A stretch of 64,000 nucleotides of DNA from Mycobacterium sp. Aquia_216 (GCF_026723865.1 NZ_CP113529.1:1426001-1490000); one strand, 5' to 3'; shown: positions 40,250 to 51,054, counted from the first letter of the stretch. Notes: a model not told the origin generated them from the letters alone. Numbers and translations: made by a program.

Positions 40250-42625
40250 TTACTTGCCCCTGAGCTGGTGGGCGACCGTCCGCCGGTGGGTGGGCGCGCA
40301 CCCCGGCGGCTGCGGCGGCGGCGGCAGCAGCGCCTTGCGCGGACGCACCGCGAATGACGTCGCCGCATCCGTCTTGAGCACGACCTCCTCGCCGGCGTGC
40401 CGGATGGTCAACTCACCGGTGTCGCCGTCGCTCAGGGTGTAGGTGACGTCGTTGTGGTTGGCGTCGACCATCAGCCGAAAGTCGCGCCACCGCACCCGGA
40501 ACCGCAGCCGGGTGATGCCGTCGGGCAGGGCGGGATCGATTTCCAGGATGCCGTCGTCGTCGCGCAGGCCGCCGAAGCCCGCGACGATCGCCATCCAGGC
40601 GCCGGCCAGCGATGCCATGTGCAACCCGTCGCGGGTGTTGGAGTGCAGGTCGCGCAGGTCGATCAGCGCGGCCTCGTAGGCATAGTCATGCGCCAGCTCC
40701 AAATGTCCGACCTCGGCGCACATCACGGCCTGGCAGCAGGCCGACAGCGACGAGTCGCGCACCGTGCGCCGCTCGTAGTAGTCGACGTTGCGGGCCTTCT
40801 GTTCGGGTGTGAACGCGTGGCTCTGCCACTGCATGGCCAGCACCAGGTCGGCCTGCTTGATCACCTGCGCCGGATAGAGCCGCACATACGGCTCGTGCAG
40901 CAGCAGCGGATATTTGTGCCGGTTCTCGAAATCCCACTCCGCGAACTTGGTGAAGCCTTCGCACTGCTGGTGCACACCCAGTTCCTCGTCGTACGGAACG
41001 TTGACGGCATCGGCCGCGTCGCGCCAGGAGGCCGTCTCCTCGTGGGTGACACCCATCGCCTCGGCCGCCTCGGGGTGGCGGTTGCAGGCATCGGCGGCGA
41101 CGACCAGGTTGTGCGCGGCCATCAGGTTCGTGAAGACGTTGTCGCGCACGATCGCCGTGTACTCGTCGGGCCCCGTGACGCCCTCGAGGTGCCAGACGCC
41201 GTGGCGGTCGTGATGCCCGATCGACATCCACAGCCGGGCCGTCTCGACGAGTACCTTTATGCCGCAATCCGCCTCCAGCGACTGGTCGCCGGTGACGACG
41301 CGGTACCGCTCGAAGGCCATCGCGATGTCGGCGTTGATGTGGAAAGCCGCGGTACCCGCCGGCCAGTAGCCGGAACACTCCTGGCCGCGGATAGTCCGCC
41401 ACGGGAAGCTGACGCCCTCGAGGCCGAGTTCCTTCGCGCGGTCCCGGGCCATGTCCATTGTCGACGCCCGCCACCGCAGCGAATCGGCGACCGCGTGCGG
41501 CAGCGTGTAGGTGAGCACCGGAAGCACGAAACCCTCGGTGTCCCAGAAGGCGTGGCCGTCGTATCCCGTTCCGGTCAGCCCCTTGCTGGGGATGGCACGG
41601 CGCTCGGCCCGGGCGCTGGCCTGCACCAGGTGAAACAGCCCGAACCGCACCGCTTGCTGGGATTCCGAATCGCCTTCGACCTCGACGTCGGCGTTTTCCC
41701 AGAAATCATCCAGGAACTCCCGCTGGGCCTTCACCAACCCGTCCCAGCCGCTGTAGCGGGCGCTGTGCAGCGCGGCGGCGACCTGGTCACGCAGCGCGGG
41801 CCGGGAGCGCTGGCTGGACCAGCCGTACGCGAGGTATTTGACGATGCGCAGCTTCTGCCCGGGGCGCAGCCCGCAGATCACGGTGGTTCGTGCCAGGTCG
41901 GGACCGGAGTCGTTGGTGACCTCGACCCGTCCGGGAACCTCGACGATGTGATCCATGCCCGCCGCCATCATCAGCTGACTCGCCCTGGTGCGGTGCATCA
42001 GCAGCGCCCCGCAGTCGGTCTCGTCGTGCTCCACGGCCTCCAGCGGGTTCTCCAGGATGGCCGCCACCCGGGGGTCGGCCGACGTCGTCGGCTGATCCTC
42101 GTTGGTGACTAGCTCCGACTGCACCGTGACGCGGACGAATTCGTTGACCGCCTCGACGATGTACTCGATGGCGGCCACACTGCGATGGGCCAGCGACACC
42201 AGCCGGGTGGAGGTCACCCTGACTTCCTTGCCCACCGGCGAACGCCAGTGCGCGTTGCGGGTCAGCGTTCCGGCCTTCAGATCGAGGACGCGCTCGTGGG
42301 AGATGAGCTCGCCGTACCGGACGTCGAAGGGTTCGTCCTCGACGAACAGGCGAATGATCTTGCCGTTGGTCACGTCGACGACGGTCTGGCCGGCCTCCGG
42401 GTAGCCGTAGCCGGCCTCGGCGTAGGGCAGCGGCCGGATCTCGTAGAAGGAGTTCAGGTAGGTGCCCGGCAGGCCGTACGGTTCGCCCTCGTCGAGGTTG
42501 CCGCGCAGCCCGATGTGCCCGTTGGACAAGGCAAATAACGATTCGGACTGGGCGATCAGGTTCAGGTCGAGCCGCGTCTCGCGGATCGCCCACGGTTCGA
42601 CGGGGAAGGCTTCCTGGGTGATCAT
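40250..42625 (-). CDS. Glycoside hydrolase family 65 protein (Rv3401-like; disaccharide phosphorylase or hydrolase)
   Basis: A 791-residue GH65 protein: N-terminal beta-sandwich ([20 protein letters not shown]), an (alpha/alpha)6 barrel and a C-terminal beta domain. [14 protein letters not shown] and [20 protein letters not shown] carry the phosphate/substrate and catalytic Glu regions. GH65 enzymes cleave alpha-glucosides such as trehalose, maltose or kojibiose, usually with phosphate, giving beta-glucose-1-phosphate. The upstream beta-phosphoglucomutase gene overlaps it by 4 bases, which supports a phosphorylase. The true sugar is unknown. The Pro/Arg-rich extreme C-terminus looks unstructured. 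Confidence 0.9.
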   Translation of the reverse strand: MITQEAFPVEPWAIRETRLDLNLIAQSESLFALSNGHIGLRGNLDEGEPYGLPGTYLNSFYEIRPLPYAEAGYGYPEAGQTVVDVTNGKIIRLFVEDEPFDVRYGELISHERVLDLKAGTLTRNAHWRSPVGKEVRVTSTRLVSLAHRSVAAIEYIVEAVNEFVRVTVQSELVTNEDQPTTSADPRVAAILENPLEAVEHDETDCGALLMHRTRASQLMMAAGMDHIVEVPGRVEVTNDSGPDLARTTVICGLRPGQKLRIVKYLAYGWSSQRSRPALRDQVAAALHSARYSGWDGLVKAQREFLDDFWENADVEVEGDSESQQAVRFGLFHLVQASARAERRAIPSKGLTGTGYDGHAFWDTEGFVLPVLTYTLPHAVADSLRWRASTMDMARDRAKELGLEGVSFPWRTIRGQECSGYWPAGTAAFHINADIAMAFERYRVVTGDQSLEADCGIKVLVETARLWMSIGHHDRHGVWHLEGVTGPDEYTAIVRDNVFTNLMAAHNLVVAADACNRHPEAAEAMGVTHEETASWRDAADAVNVPYDEELGVHQQCEGFTKFAEWDFENRHKYPLLLHEPYVRLYPAQVIKQADLVLAMQWQSHAFTPEQKARNVDYYERRTVRDSSLSACCQAVMCAEVGHLELAHDYAYEAALIDLRDLHSNTRDGLHMASLAGAWMAIVAGFGGLRDDDGILEIDPALPDGITRLRFRVRWRDFRLMVDANHNDVTYTLSDGDTGELTIRHAGEEVVLKTDAATSFAVRPRKALLPPPPQPPGCAPTHRRTVAHQLRGK

Positions 42626-43380
42626 GCCTTGGCCTCGTTTGAATCCGCGAGCAATTCTGCGAGGTCGGTCACCACGACATCGGCGCCACTTTTCCGGAGA
42701 TCTTCGGCCTGGCCGACTCGGTCGACGCCCACCACGTAGCCGAAGTTACCGGCATGACCGGCTGCCACACCCGACAGCGCGTCCTCGAACACGGCGGCCG
42801 CGTCGGGGGCGACGTCGAGCAGTTGCGCCCCCCGCAGATAGGAGTCGGGAGCGGGTTTGCCTTTGATGTGTTCCTCGCGCAGCGTCACCCCGTCCACCCG
42901 CTGCTGGATGAACCGGTCCAGCCCGGTGATCTCGAGCACCTCGCGGGTGTTGGCGCTCGACGACACGACGGCGATGCCCAGGCCCGCGGCCGAGGCCGCC
43001 TCCAGATAGCGCCGCGACCCGTCGAACACCTCGACGCCGTCCTTGGCGAGGACGGTTTGGAACATGTCGTTCTTACGATTGCCCAGGCCGTAAACGGTTT
43101 CGGCATCGCCGGAGTCGTCGGGATTGCCGTCGGGCAGTTCGATTCCCCGGCTGCCCAGAAACGACCGGACTCCGTCTTCGCGCTTTTTGCCGTCGACGTA
43201 GGTCCGGTAGTCCGCCGCGGCATCGAAGGGGACGAACTTCTCTCCGGTGCGCTCGGCTCGCTGGGACAGGTAAGCGTCGAACATGGCCTTCCAGGCCTTG
43301 GTGTGCACGCTTGCGGTATCGGTGAGCACGCCGTCGAGGTCGAACAGACAGGCGCGCACCTTCTCTGGCAGACCCAGCAC
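42622..43380 (-). CDS. Beta-phosphoglucomutase family HAD hydrolase (Rv3400-like)
   Basis: A 252-residue HAD protein with the nucleophile motif [42 protein letters not shown] and [15 protein letters not shown]. It should convert beta-glucose-1-phosphate, the product of a GH65 phosphorylase, to glucose-6-phosphate; the two genes overlap by 4 bases on the same strand. The ATG at 43380 begins [17 protein letters not shown]. The region upstream is gene-poor. Confidence 0.9.
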   Translation of the reverse strand: MLGLPEKVRACLFDLDGVLTDTASVHTKAWKAMFDAYLSQRAERTGEKFVPFDAAADYRTYVDGKKREDGVRSFLGSRGIELPDGNPDDSGDAETVYGLGNRKNDMFQTVLAKDGVEVFDGSRRYLEAASAAGLGIAVVSSSANTREVLEITGLDRFIQQRVDGVTLREEHIKGKPAPDSYLRGAQLLDVAPDAAAVFEDALSGVAAGHAGNFGYVVGVDRVGQAEDLRKSGADVVVTDLAELLADSNEAKA

Positions 43381-43673
43381 AGAGGATCCTCACTGTCGGA
43401 GTAGTTGGGCGATACCACTCCACCATGCTTGCCCGTGGGCCGCCAGCGAACGCCCGTGTTGTTCAACTCGCGCGCGACTCCTTGCAGACCCGAAGCCGCC
43501 CGTCCGACAACGCGGTGGTCGGGTTTTCGGCCGTGCGGGCGCAGTCGGCCACGAAGGCGTGCCCGAGTGTTCGATGGTGAAGCCGCACGACTCCTCAATT
43601 CATCGGCCGGCCAGATGGCTGTGCGCGGCCCGCTGGGCCCACGGCAGGGATACGAGAGTTCGCAGCCATCCAA

Positions 43674-43826
43674 TCACGTTGTCCCACAAGGCAAGGCGGC
43701 CGCGATTGACCAGCGCCCGGCGAGGTGGCGCGCGGTGCCGCCGAGCCCACTTCCGGCGGCGAGCAATGCCCGCTCGAAGTTGTGCCGCGACAGGCCGTTC
43801 GAACGCTGAGTTCCGTTCTGAGTCAT
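43674..43826 (-). CDS. Possible small protein of unknown function
   Basis: A 50-residue frame starting MTQNGTQRSNGLSRHNFERA with a purine-rich GGGAAAGGGAAAGA upstream of its ATG. Residues 16-30 could form a helix (NFERALLAAGSGLGG). No similarity is recognised. It could equally be chance in a GC-rich genome. Confidence 0.25.
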   Translation of the reverse strand: MTQNGTQRSNGLSRHNFERALLAAGSGLGGTARHLAGRWSIAAALPCGTT

Positions 43827-44082
43827 ATTCTTTCCCTTTCCCAGTGACGTGCCGCTAGCAGACCGGCGAACCCACTTGCGGGCCGTCCGGGAACGCGTGG
43901 TGTACGGCGTCGCGCACCGCACCGCGCGCCCCGCGGGTAGCTGTTCGATCACCCTGTGTGCTAACGCCATTGAGTTGCGTATCGCGGATCTGACGTCGGC
44001 CGGCAACGCGGCCCTGCGGCGCGTCAACTTCGACGCCGACCGGCGCGCCATCGACGCCGTGCGCGCCGTGTTTTGGCTCCAC

Positions 44083-44088
44083 TAAACT
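44083..44088 (+). promoter_or_regulatory. Putative -10 for leaderless guaA
   Basis: TAAACT (TANNNT) ends 8 bases before GTG 44097, with no Shine-Dalgarno in front of the gene. This is consistent with a leaderless or near-leaderless guaA mRNA. Confidence 0.35.
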
Positions 44089-44096
44089 CGGTGAGC

Positions 44097-45692
44097 GTGG
44101 CTGAACCTGCTGATCTCGACAATCCCGCCCCGGCGACCCGACCGGTACTGGTGGTCGATTTCGGCGCGCAGTACGCGCAGTTGATCGCCCGTCGCGTCCG
44201 GGAAGCGCGGGTCTTTTCGGAGGTCATTCCGCACACCGCCTCGGTCGACGAGATCAAAGCCAAGGATCCGGTGGCCCTGGTGCTGTCCGGCGGGCCGGCC
44301 AGTGTGTACGCCGAAGGCGCCCCGCAACTGGACCCGGCCGTGTTCGATCTCGGTGTTCCGGTGTTCGGCATCTGCTACGGGTTTCAGGCGATGGCCCAGG
44401 CGCTGGGTGGCACCGTCGCCCACACCGGCACCAGCGAGTACGGCCGAACCGAACTGAAAGTGGTTGGCGGCGAACTGCATTCGGGCCTGCCCGCGGTGCA
44501 GCCGGTATGGATGAGCCACGGTGACGCGGTCACGGCGGCGCCCGAGGGATTCGACGTGGTGGCCAGCAGCCCGGGTGCGGCGGTTGCCGGCTTCGAGAAC
44601 CGGGCCCGGCGACTGGCCGGCGTGCAGTACCACCCGGAGGTGATGCACAGCCCGCACGGGCAGCAGGTGCTCAGCCGATTTCTGCACGACTTCGCCGGTA
44701 TCGGTGCCCAGTGGACGGCCGCCAACATCGCCGAGGCGCTGACCGAACAGGTGCGGGCCCAGATCGGCGACGGCCATGCGATCTGCGGGTTGTCCGGCGG
44801 GGTGGATTCCGCGGTGGCTGCCGCGCTGGTGCAGCGCGCCATCGGCGACCGGCTGACCTGCGTCTTCGTCGACCATGGGCTGTTGCGGGCCGGTGAGCGC
44901 GCACAGGTGCAGCGCGATTTCGTCGCCGCCACCGGCGCCAACCTGGTCACCGTCGACGCGGCCGACACCTTCCTCGAGGCGCTGGCGGGCGTGACCAACC
45001 CCGAAGGCAAGCGCAAGATCATCGGTCGCCAATTCATCCGGGCCTTCGAGGGCGCGGTGCGAGACATCTTGCAAGACGAGGGGGCACAGGACGGTTCTGG
45101 CGTCGATTTCCTGGTGCAGGGCACGCTGTATCCGGACGTGGTGGAGTCTGGCGGCGGCAGCGGTACCGCGAACATCAAGAGCCACCACAACGTCGGCGGT
45201 CTGCCCGACGACCTGAAGTTCAAGCTCGTCGAGCCGCTGCGGCTGCTGTTCAAAGACGAGGTGCGCGCTGTCGGGCGGGAGCTGGGGTTACCGGAGGAAA
45301 TCGTTGGGCGCCAACCATTTCCGGGTCCAGGGTTGGGCATTCGGATCGTCGGCGAGGTCACGGCCAAGCGGCTGGACACGCTGCGTCGCGCCGACTCGAT
45401 CGCCCGCGAGGAGTTGACCGCCGCAGGCCTCGACAACCTGATCTGGCAGTGCCCGGTGGTGCTGCTGGGTGAGGTGCGCTCGGTCGGCGTCCAGGGCGAT
45501 GGTCGCACCTACGGGCACCCGATCGTGTTGCGGCCGGTGTCCAGCGAGGACGCCATGACCGCCGACTGGACCCGGGTGCCCTATGAGGTGTTGGAGCGCA
45601 TCTCGACCCGGATCACCAACGAGGTGGCCGAGGTCAACCGCGTGGTGCTGGACATCACCAGCAAGCCGCCCGGCACCATCGAGTGGGAGTAA
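44097..45692 (+). CDS. guaA: GMP synthase (glutamine-hydrolysing)
   Basis: A 531-residue enzyme that amidates XMP to GMP with glutamine and ATP. The class I glutaminase (about 1-205) has the nucleophile Cys in [15 protein letters not shown] and HPEVMHS. The ATP-pyrophosphatase has [15 protein letters not shown]. The C-terminal dimerisation domain ends in [20 protein letters not shown]. The GTG at 44097 (VAEPADLD) aligns with the M. tuberculosis start; GTG 44091 is an alternative. An insertion around [13 protein letters not shown] is longer than in M. tuberculosis as I recall it. guaB2-guaB3, which supply its substrate, are at 34.7-37.4 kb. Confidence 0.97.
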   Translation: MAEPADLDNPAPATRPVLVVDFGAQYAQLIARRVREARVFSEVIPHTASVDEIKAKDPVALVLSGGPASVYAEGAPQLDPAVFDLGVPVFGICYGFQAMAQALGGTVAHTGTSEYGRTELKVVGGELHSGLPAVQPVWMSHGDAVTAAPEGFDVVASSPGAAVAGFENRARRLAGVQYHPEVMHSPHGQQVLSRFLHDFAGIGAQWTAANIAEALTEQVRAQIGDGHAICGLSGGVDSAVAAALVQRAIGDRLTCVFVDHGLLRAGERAQVQRDFVAATGANLVTVDAADTFLEALAGVTNPEGKRKIIGRQFIRAFEGAVRDILQDEGAQDGSGVDFLVQGTLYPDVVESGGGSGTANIKSHHNVGGLPDDLKFKLVEPLRLLFKDEVRAVGRELGLPEEIVGRQPFPGPGLGIRIVGEVTAKRLDTLRRADSIAREELTAAGLDNLIWQCPVVLLGEVRSVGVQGDGRTYGHPIVLRPVSSEDAMTADWTRVPYEVLERISTRITNEVAEVNRVVLDITSKPPGTIEWE

Positions 45693-45706
45693 CCCGCCGC
45701 TCTGCG

Positions 45707-46306
45707 CTATTCCACGAATTCGCTTCTGCCATAAGCAATGCCGGCCGCGCTCCAGTTGCCGCCGGCCTGGATGACGAGCCGGCGGGCGATATCGCGATCG
45801 TCGTTTCCGGCGACCAGGATCATGGTGTGGTCGGTCGCGGTGACGGATCCGCCGCGCAGCCGGGTGCGAGCCGCCGGGTCGGCGCCCAGCGCGGTGCCGA
45901 GTCGCTCGATGTCGACGTCCGGGACGGTGATGATGATCGCGTTCTGTTCCGGTGCGTGCTGCGGCAGGTAGTCGAAAGACAGCACCGATTCCTGATCGAA
46001 CTGACGGCGCAGTGCCTCGGCGGCGACGTGCAGGGCGGGCTCGCCGGCGCCGCACAGATGGAATTCGCGCGAACGCTCAGCGGTGACCCGCTGCAGCGCG
46101 GTGGACCAGTACACCCCGTCGAGCGGCGTCGATCCCGTCGTCGCGACACCGCCCTGGGTGATCGTCACGTCGGCCTGCGTCTCGAACAGGGGATCGGCAT
46201 TGTCGGTGACGAAGAACTCGGCCGGTTGACAGTCACCTTGGGCCGGAGTGGCCGTCACGATGGCGGCACAAAGTAGCACCAGGAGCCACAGCAGCACCGA
46301 CCGCAT
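45707..46306 (-). CDS. Secreted or membrane-anchored protein (Rv3395A-like)
   Basis: A 199-residue protein with a clear signal sequence ([20 protein letters not shown]) and an external domain with two cysteines ([18 protein letters not shown]). Its function is unknown. ATG 46306 has GGGAG at a good distance; ATG 46315 is in frame but directly abuts that site. It is divergent from imuA', and the SOS box at 46364 lies between them, so LexA might affect both. It is convergent with guaA (14-base gap). It corresponds in position and size to M. tuberculosis Rv3395A. Confidence 0.8.
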   Translation of the reverse strand: MRSVLLWLLVLLCAAIVTATPAQGDCQPAEFFVTDNADPLFETQADVTITQGGVATTGSTPLDGVYWSTALQRVTAERSREFHLCGAGEPALHVAAEALRRQFDQESVLSFDYLPQHAPEQNAIIITVPDVDIERLGTALGADPAARTRLRGGSVTATDHTMILVAGNDDRDIARRLVIQAGGNWSAAGIAYGRSEFVE

Positions 46307-46363
46307 AAGCAGCATCTCCCGTTTCTTGACGGTTGTCGGCGGGTGGGTGTTTACTCGAATCAA

Positions 46364-46379
46364 TCGAACATATATTCGA
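46364..46379. promoter_or_regulatory. LexA SOS box upstream of imuA'-imuB
   Basis: TCGAACATATATTCGA differs in one position from the mycobacterial LexA palindrome TCGAAC-N4-GTTCGA. TATAGT (46381-46386) directly after it is a good -10 for imuA'. A nearly identical box precedes dnaE2, which acts with these genes. Confidence 0.88.
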
Positions 46380-46411
46380 ATATAGTGCAGGAACCGCTGG
46401 TAGGAGGCTAT

Positions 46412-47095
46412 ATGACGGCGGCTGTCGCCTCCGACCAGGATCGCGCTCAACAGCTCGAATCTTTACGCCGGCAGATCGCGGTGTTGTCCGGGAAGGCGCC
46501 CGCGGCGGCCGTTGCCCGTGCCGATGATCTGCTGCCGGAATCGGAATCCCAACTGCCGGTCCCGGCGTGGCTGGCCGACGCGCTGCCCACACAGTTGCCC
46601 CGGGGGACGGTGGCGGTGCTGTCCGGAGCACGGTCGCTACTGCTGAGCATGGTCGCCGCGGTCACGGCGGCCGGAGGGAACGCGGCCATCGTCGGTCAGC
46701 CCGATATCGGGCTGCTGGCCGCGGTGGAGATGGGGGCGGATCTGAGCCGGCTCGCGGTGATACCGGATCCCGGGACCGATCCGGTGGAGGTGGCCGCGGT
46801 GCTCATCGACGGTATGGATCTGGTGGTGCTCGGTCTGGGTGGGCGCCGGGTGCCGCTGACCCGGGCGCGGGCAGTCGTGGCACGCGCCCGCCTCAAGGGC
46901 TGCACGCTCCTGGTCACCGACGGCGACTGGCAAGGGGCGCCGACGCGGCTTCAGGCCCGGGTCTGCGGCTACGAGATCACGGCGGGTGATCGGGGCGCCC
47001 CCGTCTGCGGATTCGGACGAATCAGCGGAGTGCGGCTGCAGGTCAGCGGGGTGTGCGCGGGGAGACGGGTGATCGGCCGAACGCGAACCGGGTGA
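46412..47095 (+). CDS. imuA': Mutasome accessory protein ImuA' (RecA-like)
   Basis: A 227-residue protein resembling Rv3395c. [20 protein letters not shown] replaces the Walker A region of a RecA fold, [19 protein letters not shown] and [20 protein letters not shown] follow, and the C-terminus is short and basic. ImuA' works with ImuB and DnaE2 in damage-induced translesion synthesis and mutagenesis. ATG 46412 has AGGAGG 6 bases upstream. The stop overlaps the imuB GTG by 4 bases. Regulation is by LexA through the box at 46364. Confidence 0.93.
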   Translation: MTAAVASDQDRAQQLESLRRQIAVLSGKAPAAAVARADDLLPESESQLPVPAWLADALPTQLPRGTVAVLSGARSLLLSMVAAVTAAGGNAAIVGQPDIGLLAAVEMGADLSRLAVIPDPGTDPVEVAAVLIDGMDLVVLGLGGRRVPLTRARAVVARARLKGCTLLVTDGDWQGAPTRLQARVCGYEITAGDRGAPVCGFGRISGVRLQVSGVCAGRRVIGRTRTG

Positions 47096-48672
47096 ATCGG
47101 ATGTCTTCCCGGGTGCTGGCTATCTGGTGCATGGACTGGCCCGCGGTTGCGGCGGCGGCAGCAGCGGGCCAATCGGTGACGGCCCCGGTCGCGGTCACTC
47201 TGGCCAACCGGGTGATCGCCTGCTCGTCGGCGGCCCGTGCGGCCGGAGTGCGGCGAGGGTTGCGACGCCGGGAGGCGGCGGCCCGTTGCCCGCAACTGCA
47301 TGTCGCCACCGCCGACGCTGACCGCGATGCCCGCTTTTTCGAAGGGGTGGTCGCGGCGGTCGACGATCTGGTGCCCCGTGCCGAGGTGCTGCGGCCCGGG
47401 CTCCTGGTGTTGCCGGTGCGCGGGGCGGCCCGCTATTTCGGGTCCGAGGTTCAGGCCGCCGAGCGGTTGGTCGATGCGGTGGCGGTGAGTTCAGTGGCCG
47501 GCGCCGAGTGTCAGGTCGGGATCGCCGACCAGCTGTCCACCGCGGTCTTCGCCGCCCGTGTCGGCCGTGTCGTCCGAGCGGGCGGCGACGCGAAGTTTCT
47601 GTCGGTGCTGTCGATCCGGCAGCTGGCCACCGAGCCGAGCCTGTCCGGTCCGGGGCGAGAGGAACTCACGGATCTGTTGTGGAGGTTAGGGATTCGCACT
47701 ATCGGGCAGTTCGCCGCGTTGCCGGCTACCGACGTGGCTTCCAGATTCGGCGCCGACGGGGTGAGCGCGCACCGGTTCGCGCGCGGCGAACCCGAGCGGG
47801 GGCCGTCCGGGCGGGAGCCGCCGGCCGAACTCGAGGCCGTGCTGGACTGCGATCCGCCGATCGACCGGGTCGATGCCGCGGCATTCGCCGGACGTTCGCT
47901 GGCCGGCACGCTGCACCAGATGCTGATGTCCGCCGGAGTGGGATGCACCCGGCTGTCCATTCATGCCGTCACCGCCAACGGCGAAGAACTGAACCGGGTG
48001 TGGCGGTGCGCCGAGCCGCTGACCGAGGACGCCACCGCCGATCGGGTGCGCTGGCAACTGGACGGGTGGTTGAGCAACCGGACTACCCGCAACCCCCGCC
48101 CAACCGCGGCGGTGACATTGTTGCGGCTGCGGGCGGTAGAGGTGGTGTCCGCCGAGGCGCTGCAGCTGCCGTTGTGGGGTGGCCTCGGTGAGGAGGACAG
48201 GCTGCGGGCCCGCCGGGCGCTGGTGCGGGTGCAGGGCCTGCTCGGCCCGGAGGCGGTGCGGGTACCGGTGTTGTCCGGAGGCCGCGGACCGGCCGAACGC
48301 ATCACGCTGACTCCGCTGGGTGATGAGCCGGTGCCGCACGCCGACCCGGGGTTGCCGTGGCCCGGTCAGCTGCCAGATCCGTCACCGGCGGTATTGCTCG
48401 ACGATCCGGTGGAATTGCTCGATGCCCACGGGAATCCGATACGGGTGACCAGCCGGGGGATGTTCTCCGCGGACCCGGCGCGCCTGGTCGCCCGCGGCCA
48501 GGACGATCCGCTGCGCTGGTGGGCCGGACCGTGGCCGGTCGACGAGCGATGGTGGGATCCGGATCGATCGACGGGCCACACCGCCCGCGTCCAGGTATTG
48601 CTGGAGAGCGAGCGGGCATTGCTGCTGTGCTATCGCCGGCGCCGGTGGTATCTCGAAGGGATCTACGAGTAA
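47092..48672 (+). CDS. imuB: Mutasome hub protein ImuB (Y-family polymerase-like)
   Basis: A 526-residue Y-family-like protein starting [20 protein letters not shown]. The catalytic acidic residues of true Y-family polymerases are not apparent, as known for ImuB. QLPLW at 358-362 is the beta-clamp-binding motif by which ImuB brings DnaE2 and ImuA' to the replication clamp. A long C-terminal domain mediates partner binding. GTG 47092 overlaps imuA' by 4 bases (GTGA); ATG 47101 is in frame. It is convergent with the KasB-like gene, 7 bases away. Confidence 0.94.
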   Translation: MNRMSSRVLAIWCMDWPAVAAAAAAGQSVTAPVAVTLANRVIACSSAARAAGVRRGLRRREAAARCPQLHVATADADRDARFFEGVVAAVDDLVPRAEVLRPGLLVLPVRGAARYFGSEVQAAERLVDAVAVSSVAGAECQVGIADQLSTAVFAARVGRVVRAGGDAKFLSVLSIRQLATEPSLSGPGREELTDLLWRLGIRTIGQFAALPATDVASRFGADGVSAHRFARGEPERGPSGREPPAELEAVLDCDPPIDRVDAAAFAGRSLAGTLHQMLMSAGVGCTRLSIHAVTANGEELNRVWRCAEPLTEDATADRVRWQLDGWLSNRTTRNPRPTAAVTLLRLRAVEVVSAEALQLPLWGGLGEEDRLRARRALVRVQGLLGPEAVRVPVLSGGRGPAERITLTPLGDEPVPHADPGLPWPGQLPDPSPAVLLDDPVELLDAHGNPIRVTSRGMFSADPARLVARGQDDPLRWWAGPWPVDERWWDPDRSTGHTARVQVLLESERALLLCYRRRRWYLEGIYE

Positions 48673-48679
48673 GGAGCTG

Positions 48680-49933
48680 TCAGTACCGGCCGAAAGCTAT
48701 GGCCACATTGTGGCCGCCGAAGCCGAACGAGTTGTTGATCGCGTACCGGTAATCACCGGGCCGTGGCTTGCCGGACACCACGTCCAAGTCGATCTCTGGA
48801 TCGAGATTTTCCAAATTCAGTGTCGGCGGCACCACCTGATCCCGTAGCGCCAGCACGGTCAGGATGGACTCCACCGCGCCGACCGCACCCACCGAATGGC
48901 CCAGCGCGGCCTTGGGCGCGTAGACCGCCGGCCTGGTGCTGCCCAGCGCGTTGTTGATGGCCTTGCCCTCGGCCAGATCACCCACCGAGGTGCCCGTGGC
49001 GTGGGCATTGACGTGATCGATGTCCTCAGGTGTCAGCCCGGCCAGCTGAATCGCCCGGCTGATCGCGTGCCCGGCGCGCGCGCCGTTGGGGTCCGGTGCC
49101 ACCATGTGGTAGCCGTCCGAGGTGATGCTGGCGCCCATGATCCGGGCCAGGATGTTGGCGCCTCGGGCTTTCGCGTGCTCCTCGGTCTCGATCACCATCA
49201 GCGCGCCGGCCTCGCCGAACACGAAGCCGGTCCGATCCCGGTCAAACGGTCGGCAGGCCCCGGCGGGGTCGTCGTTGCGGGTCGACATCACGATGCGCAT
49301 CTGGGCAAACGCCGCGATCGCCACCGCCTCGATCCTGACCTCGACGCCGCCGCAAATCGCGATGTCGGCCTCGCCCAGGACGATATTGCGCCAGGCCTGG
49401 GCGAGGCCTTCCGAACCGGACGCGCACGCCGAAACCGGGGTGAGTATCCCGCCCCTGGCGCGTCGTTCCAGGCCGATTGCCGCGGCGGGGCCATTAGGCA
49501 TGTACTTGGCCACCGCAAGCGGGGAGACCGCCTTGCCGCCGCGCGCGCGTATGTCGTCGTAGCTGAAGACGATTTGTTCGGCCGAGCCCAGGCCGGTGCC
49601 GACAGAAACCAGCAACCGGTTGGGGTCGACCTCGGGTGAACCGGCGTTCTCCCACACCCGGCGGCTCAAGATGGCTGCCATCTTCTGCAGCCACCCCATC
49701 CGGTGCCGCTCGGCGCGCGTCAATCCGTGGTCGAAATCCTCGTGCAGGTGCCCGCCGATGCGTACCGGCAGGTCATAGACTTCGACAAACGAGTCTTCAA
49801 GAGTGCGGATGCCGCTTTGGCTGTCCAGCAACAACTTCCAAGTGCTCTCGGCGTCGGTAGCCAGTGCGGTGGACATGGCGATGCCGGTAACCACCACATT
49901 CGGTAATGCTTTCCCCGTGACCAGCTCTGTCAT
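48680..49933 (-). CDS. Additional KasB-like 3-oxoacyl-ACP synthase
   Basis: A 417-residue condensing enzyme very similar along its whole length to KasB of the mycolic-acid FAS-II system ([38 protein letters not shown]). The catalytic triad is intact: Cys170 in [10 protein letters not shown], His311 in [11 protein letters not shown] and His346 in [10 protein letters not shown]. It elongates meromycolate-type acyl-AcpM chains if it acts like KasB. The normal kasA-kasB pair lies in another operon in M. tuberculosis, so this is probably a third, stand-alone copy. AAGGACC precedes ATG 49933. Neighbours are DNA-repair and nucleoside genes. Confidence 0.9.
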   Translation of the reverse strand: MTELVTGKALPNVVVTGIAMSTALATDAESTWKLLLDSQSGIRTLEDSFVEVYDLPVRIGGHLHEDFDHGLTRAERHRMGWLQKMAAILSRRVWENAGSPEVDPNRLLVSVGTGLGSAEQIVFSYDDIRARGGKAVSPLAVAKYMPNGPAAAIGLERRARGGILTPVSACASGSEGLAQAWRNIVLGEADIAICGGVEVRIEAVAIAAFAQMRIVMSTRNDDPAGACRPFDRDRTGFVFGEAGALMVIETEEHAKARGANILARIMGASITSDGYHMVAPDPNGARAGHAISRAIQLAGLTPEDIDHVNAHATGTSVGDLAEGKAINNALGSTRPAVYAPKAALGHSVGAVGAVESILTVLALRDQVVPPTLNLENLDPEIDLDVVSGKPRPGDYRYAINNSFGFGGHNVAIAFGRY

Positions 49934-49987
49934 TGCGTAGGTCCTTCCGTGCTGACTAACGCAACCCCGCGCAGGTACGCCACTATT

Positions 49988-50026
49988 CCATAGTCGCTGA
50001 AGTCACTCCATAGTTGCTGAAGTCAC
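49988..50026. repeat. 20-bp tandem direct repeat at the 3' end of iunH
   Basis: CCATAGTCGCTGAAGTCACT (49988-50007) is followed at once by CCATAGTTGCTGAAGTCAC (50008-50026), differing at one base. The second copy contains the iunH stop codon on the minus strand. This looks like a small tandem duplication of the gene end; it also lies upstream of the KasB-like gene. Confidence 0.75.
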
Positions 50027-51054
50027 GGGGAGAGTCGACGCGCGAACGGCCCCACGCGTTCGATGAACCGGTCGAAGAACACCGCCGGGTCGACGCCAAC
50101 ACCGATGCGCGCGTTGGGTTCCCGGCGCCAGTCGGTCACCGTCATGCCGCGGGTCAGCGTCCCGGCCAACTCGACGTCCACCCGGCCGGAACGGGTTGCG
50201 ATGAGTTCGGGGTCCAACGCCACCGCCGCGGCCAGGGGGTCGTGCAGATGCGCCAGAAATCCGTGCCCGTTGTCGTAGTAGCCCTCGAGATAGAACCGCA
50301 TCGCGTCTTCGATTACCCGGATCACCGGATTGGACGCCGTCGAGCGGGTTCCCCGTTTGTCGTCGACGCTCATCATCGTCGACGTCGATCCTGCGGCGTC
50401 CGCCAATCTCGCCAGGATTTCCGGTGTGATCGCTACGTTGCGGGTCAGGTCCAAGCCGCACAAGATCGGAAGCCGCTGCGGTCCAACATTTTCAGCCGAC
50501 CAGGCCGCGAACACCTCGGCGGCCGCCTCGGGATCCACGCTGATATTCCATTCCGCCACGGCGGTCGTATTGCCGATGTGGTCATAGGAGCCGCCCATGA
50601 TGACCAACCGGCGCAACAGGTTCGGCAGTGCGGGCTCGGCACGCAGCGCCAGCGCCAGATTCGTCAGCGGGCCGGTCGCCACGCCGATCAGCTCGCCGGG
50701 ATGCGCCTGTGCCGCGCGCACCCAGGCGGTCGCCGAGTCGTGCTCGGTCAGCGCAGCGTCGCTCGGCGGTACGTCGGCATACCCCAGGCCCCGCGGGCCG
50801 TGGACTTGCGAGGGCGTGCGCAGTGGGCCGGTGAGGGTTTCGTCAGCCCCCTTCGACACCGGGACGCCGGTGACCCGGCACAGCTCGAGCAGGCCCAGAT
50901 TGTTGGCGCAAACCTGTTGTACACCGACGTTTCCACCGGTCGAGGCGATGCCGACCAGGTCGGCGTCCGGGCTGGCCAGCAGGTATATCAAGGCCAACGC
51001 GTCGTCGACACCGGTGTCGACATCGGCGAACACCGGCGAGGGTTCGGTCACCAA
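50023..51054 (-). CDS. iunH: Nucleoside hydrolase (IunH-like)
   Basis: A 343-residue inosine-uridine-preferring nucleoside hydrolase that releases ribose from nucleosides for salvage. The calcium site DVDTGVDDALALIYLL is present, as are TGPLTNLALAL, VIMGGSYDHIGNTTAVAEWN and HDPLAAAVALDPEL. GTG 51054 starts the gene and overlaps the acyl reductase by 7 bases, so the two are probably one transcript. Downstream lies the KasB-like gene on the same strand. Substrate preference is not deducible. Confidence 0.92.
   Translation of the reverse strand: MVTEPSPVFADVDTGVDDALALIYLLASPDADLVGIASTGGNVGVQQVCANNLGLLELCRVTGVPVSKGADETLTGPLRTPSQVHGPRGLGYADVPPSDAALTEHDSATAWVRAAQAHPGELIGVATGPLTNLALALRAEPALPNLLRRLVIMGGSYDHIGNTTAVAEWNISVDPEAAAEVFAAWSAENVGPQRLPILCGLDLTRNVAITPEILARLADAAGSTSTMMSVDDKRGTRSTASNPVIRVIEDAMRFYLEGYYDNGHGFLAHLHDPLAAAVALDPELIATRSGRVDVELAGTLTRGMTVTDWRREPNARIGVGVDPAVFFDRFIERVGPFARRLSP

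Larger units (their letters stand above)
43381..44096. other. Gene-poor gap between the beta-PGM gene and guaA
   Basis: About 716 bases with several overlapping open frames on both strands and no recognisable protein. In M. tuberculosis I recall phyA, idsA1 and a methyltransferase gene (Rv3397c-Rv3399) at this position. None is visible here, so this may be the scar of a deletion or unrelated spacer. The only frame with a plausible ribosome site is the short one at 43674-43826. Confidence 0.5.

Noticed and set aside
40397..42112. 571-codon plus-strand frame opposite the GH65 gene
   Set aside because: An antisense shadow rich in Gly, Val, Arg and His with no domain; the GH65 reading has catalytic motifs.
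43849..44085. 78-codon plus-strand frame before guaA
   Set aside because: No ribosome site and no recognisable motif. It would end just before the guaA promoter element, and its conservation cannot be judged here.
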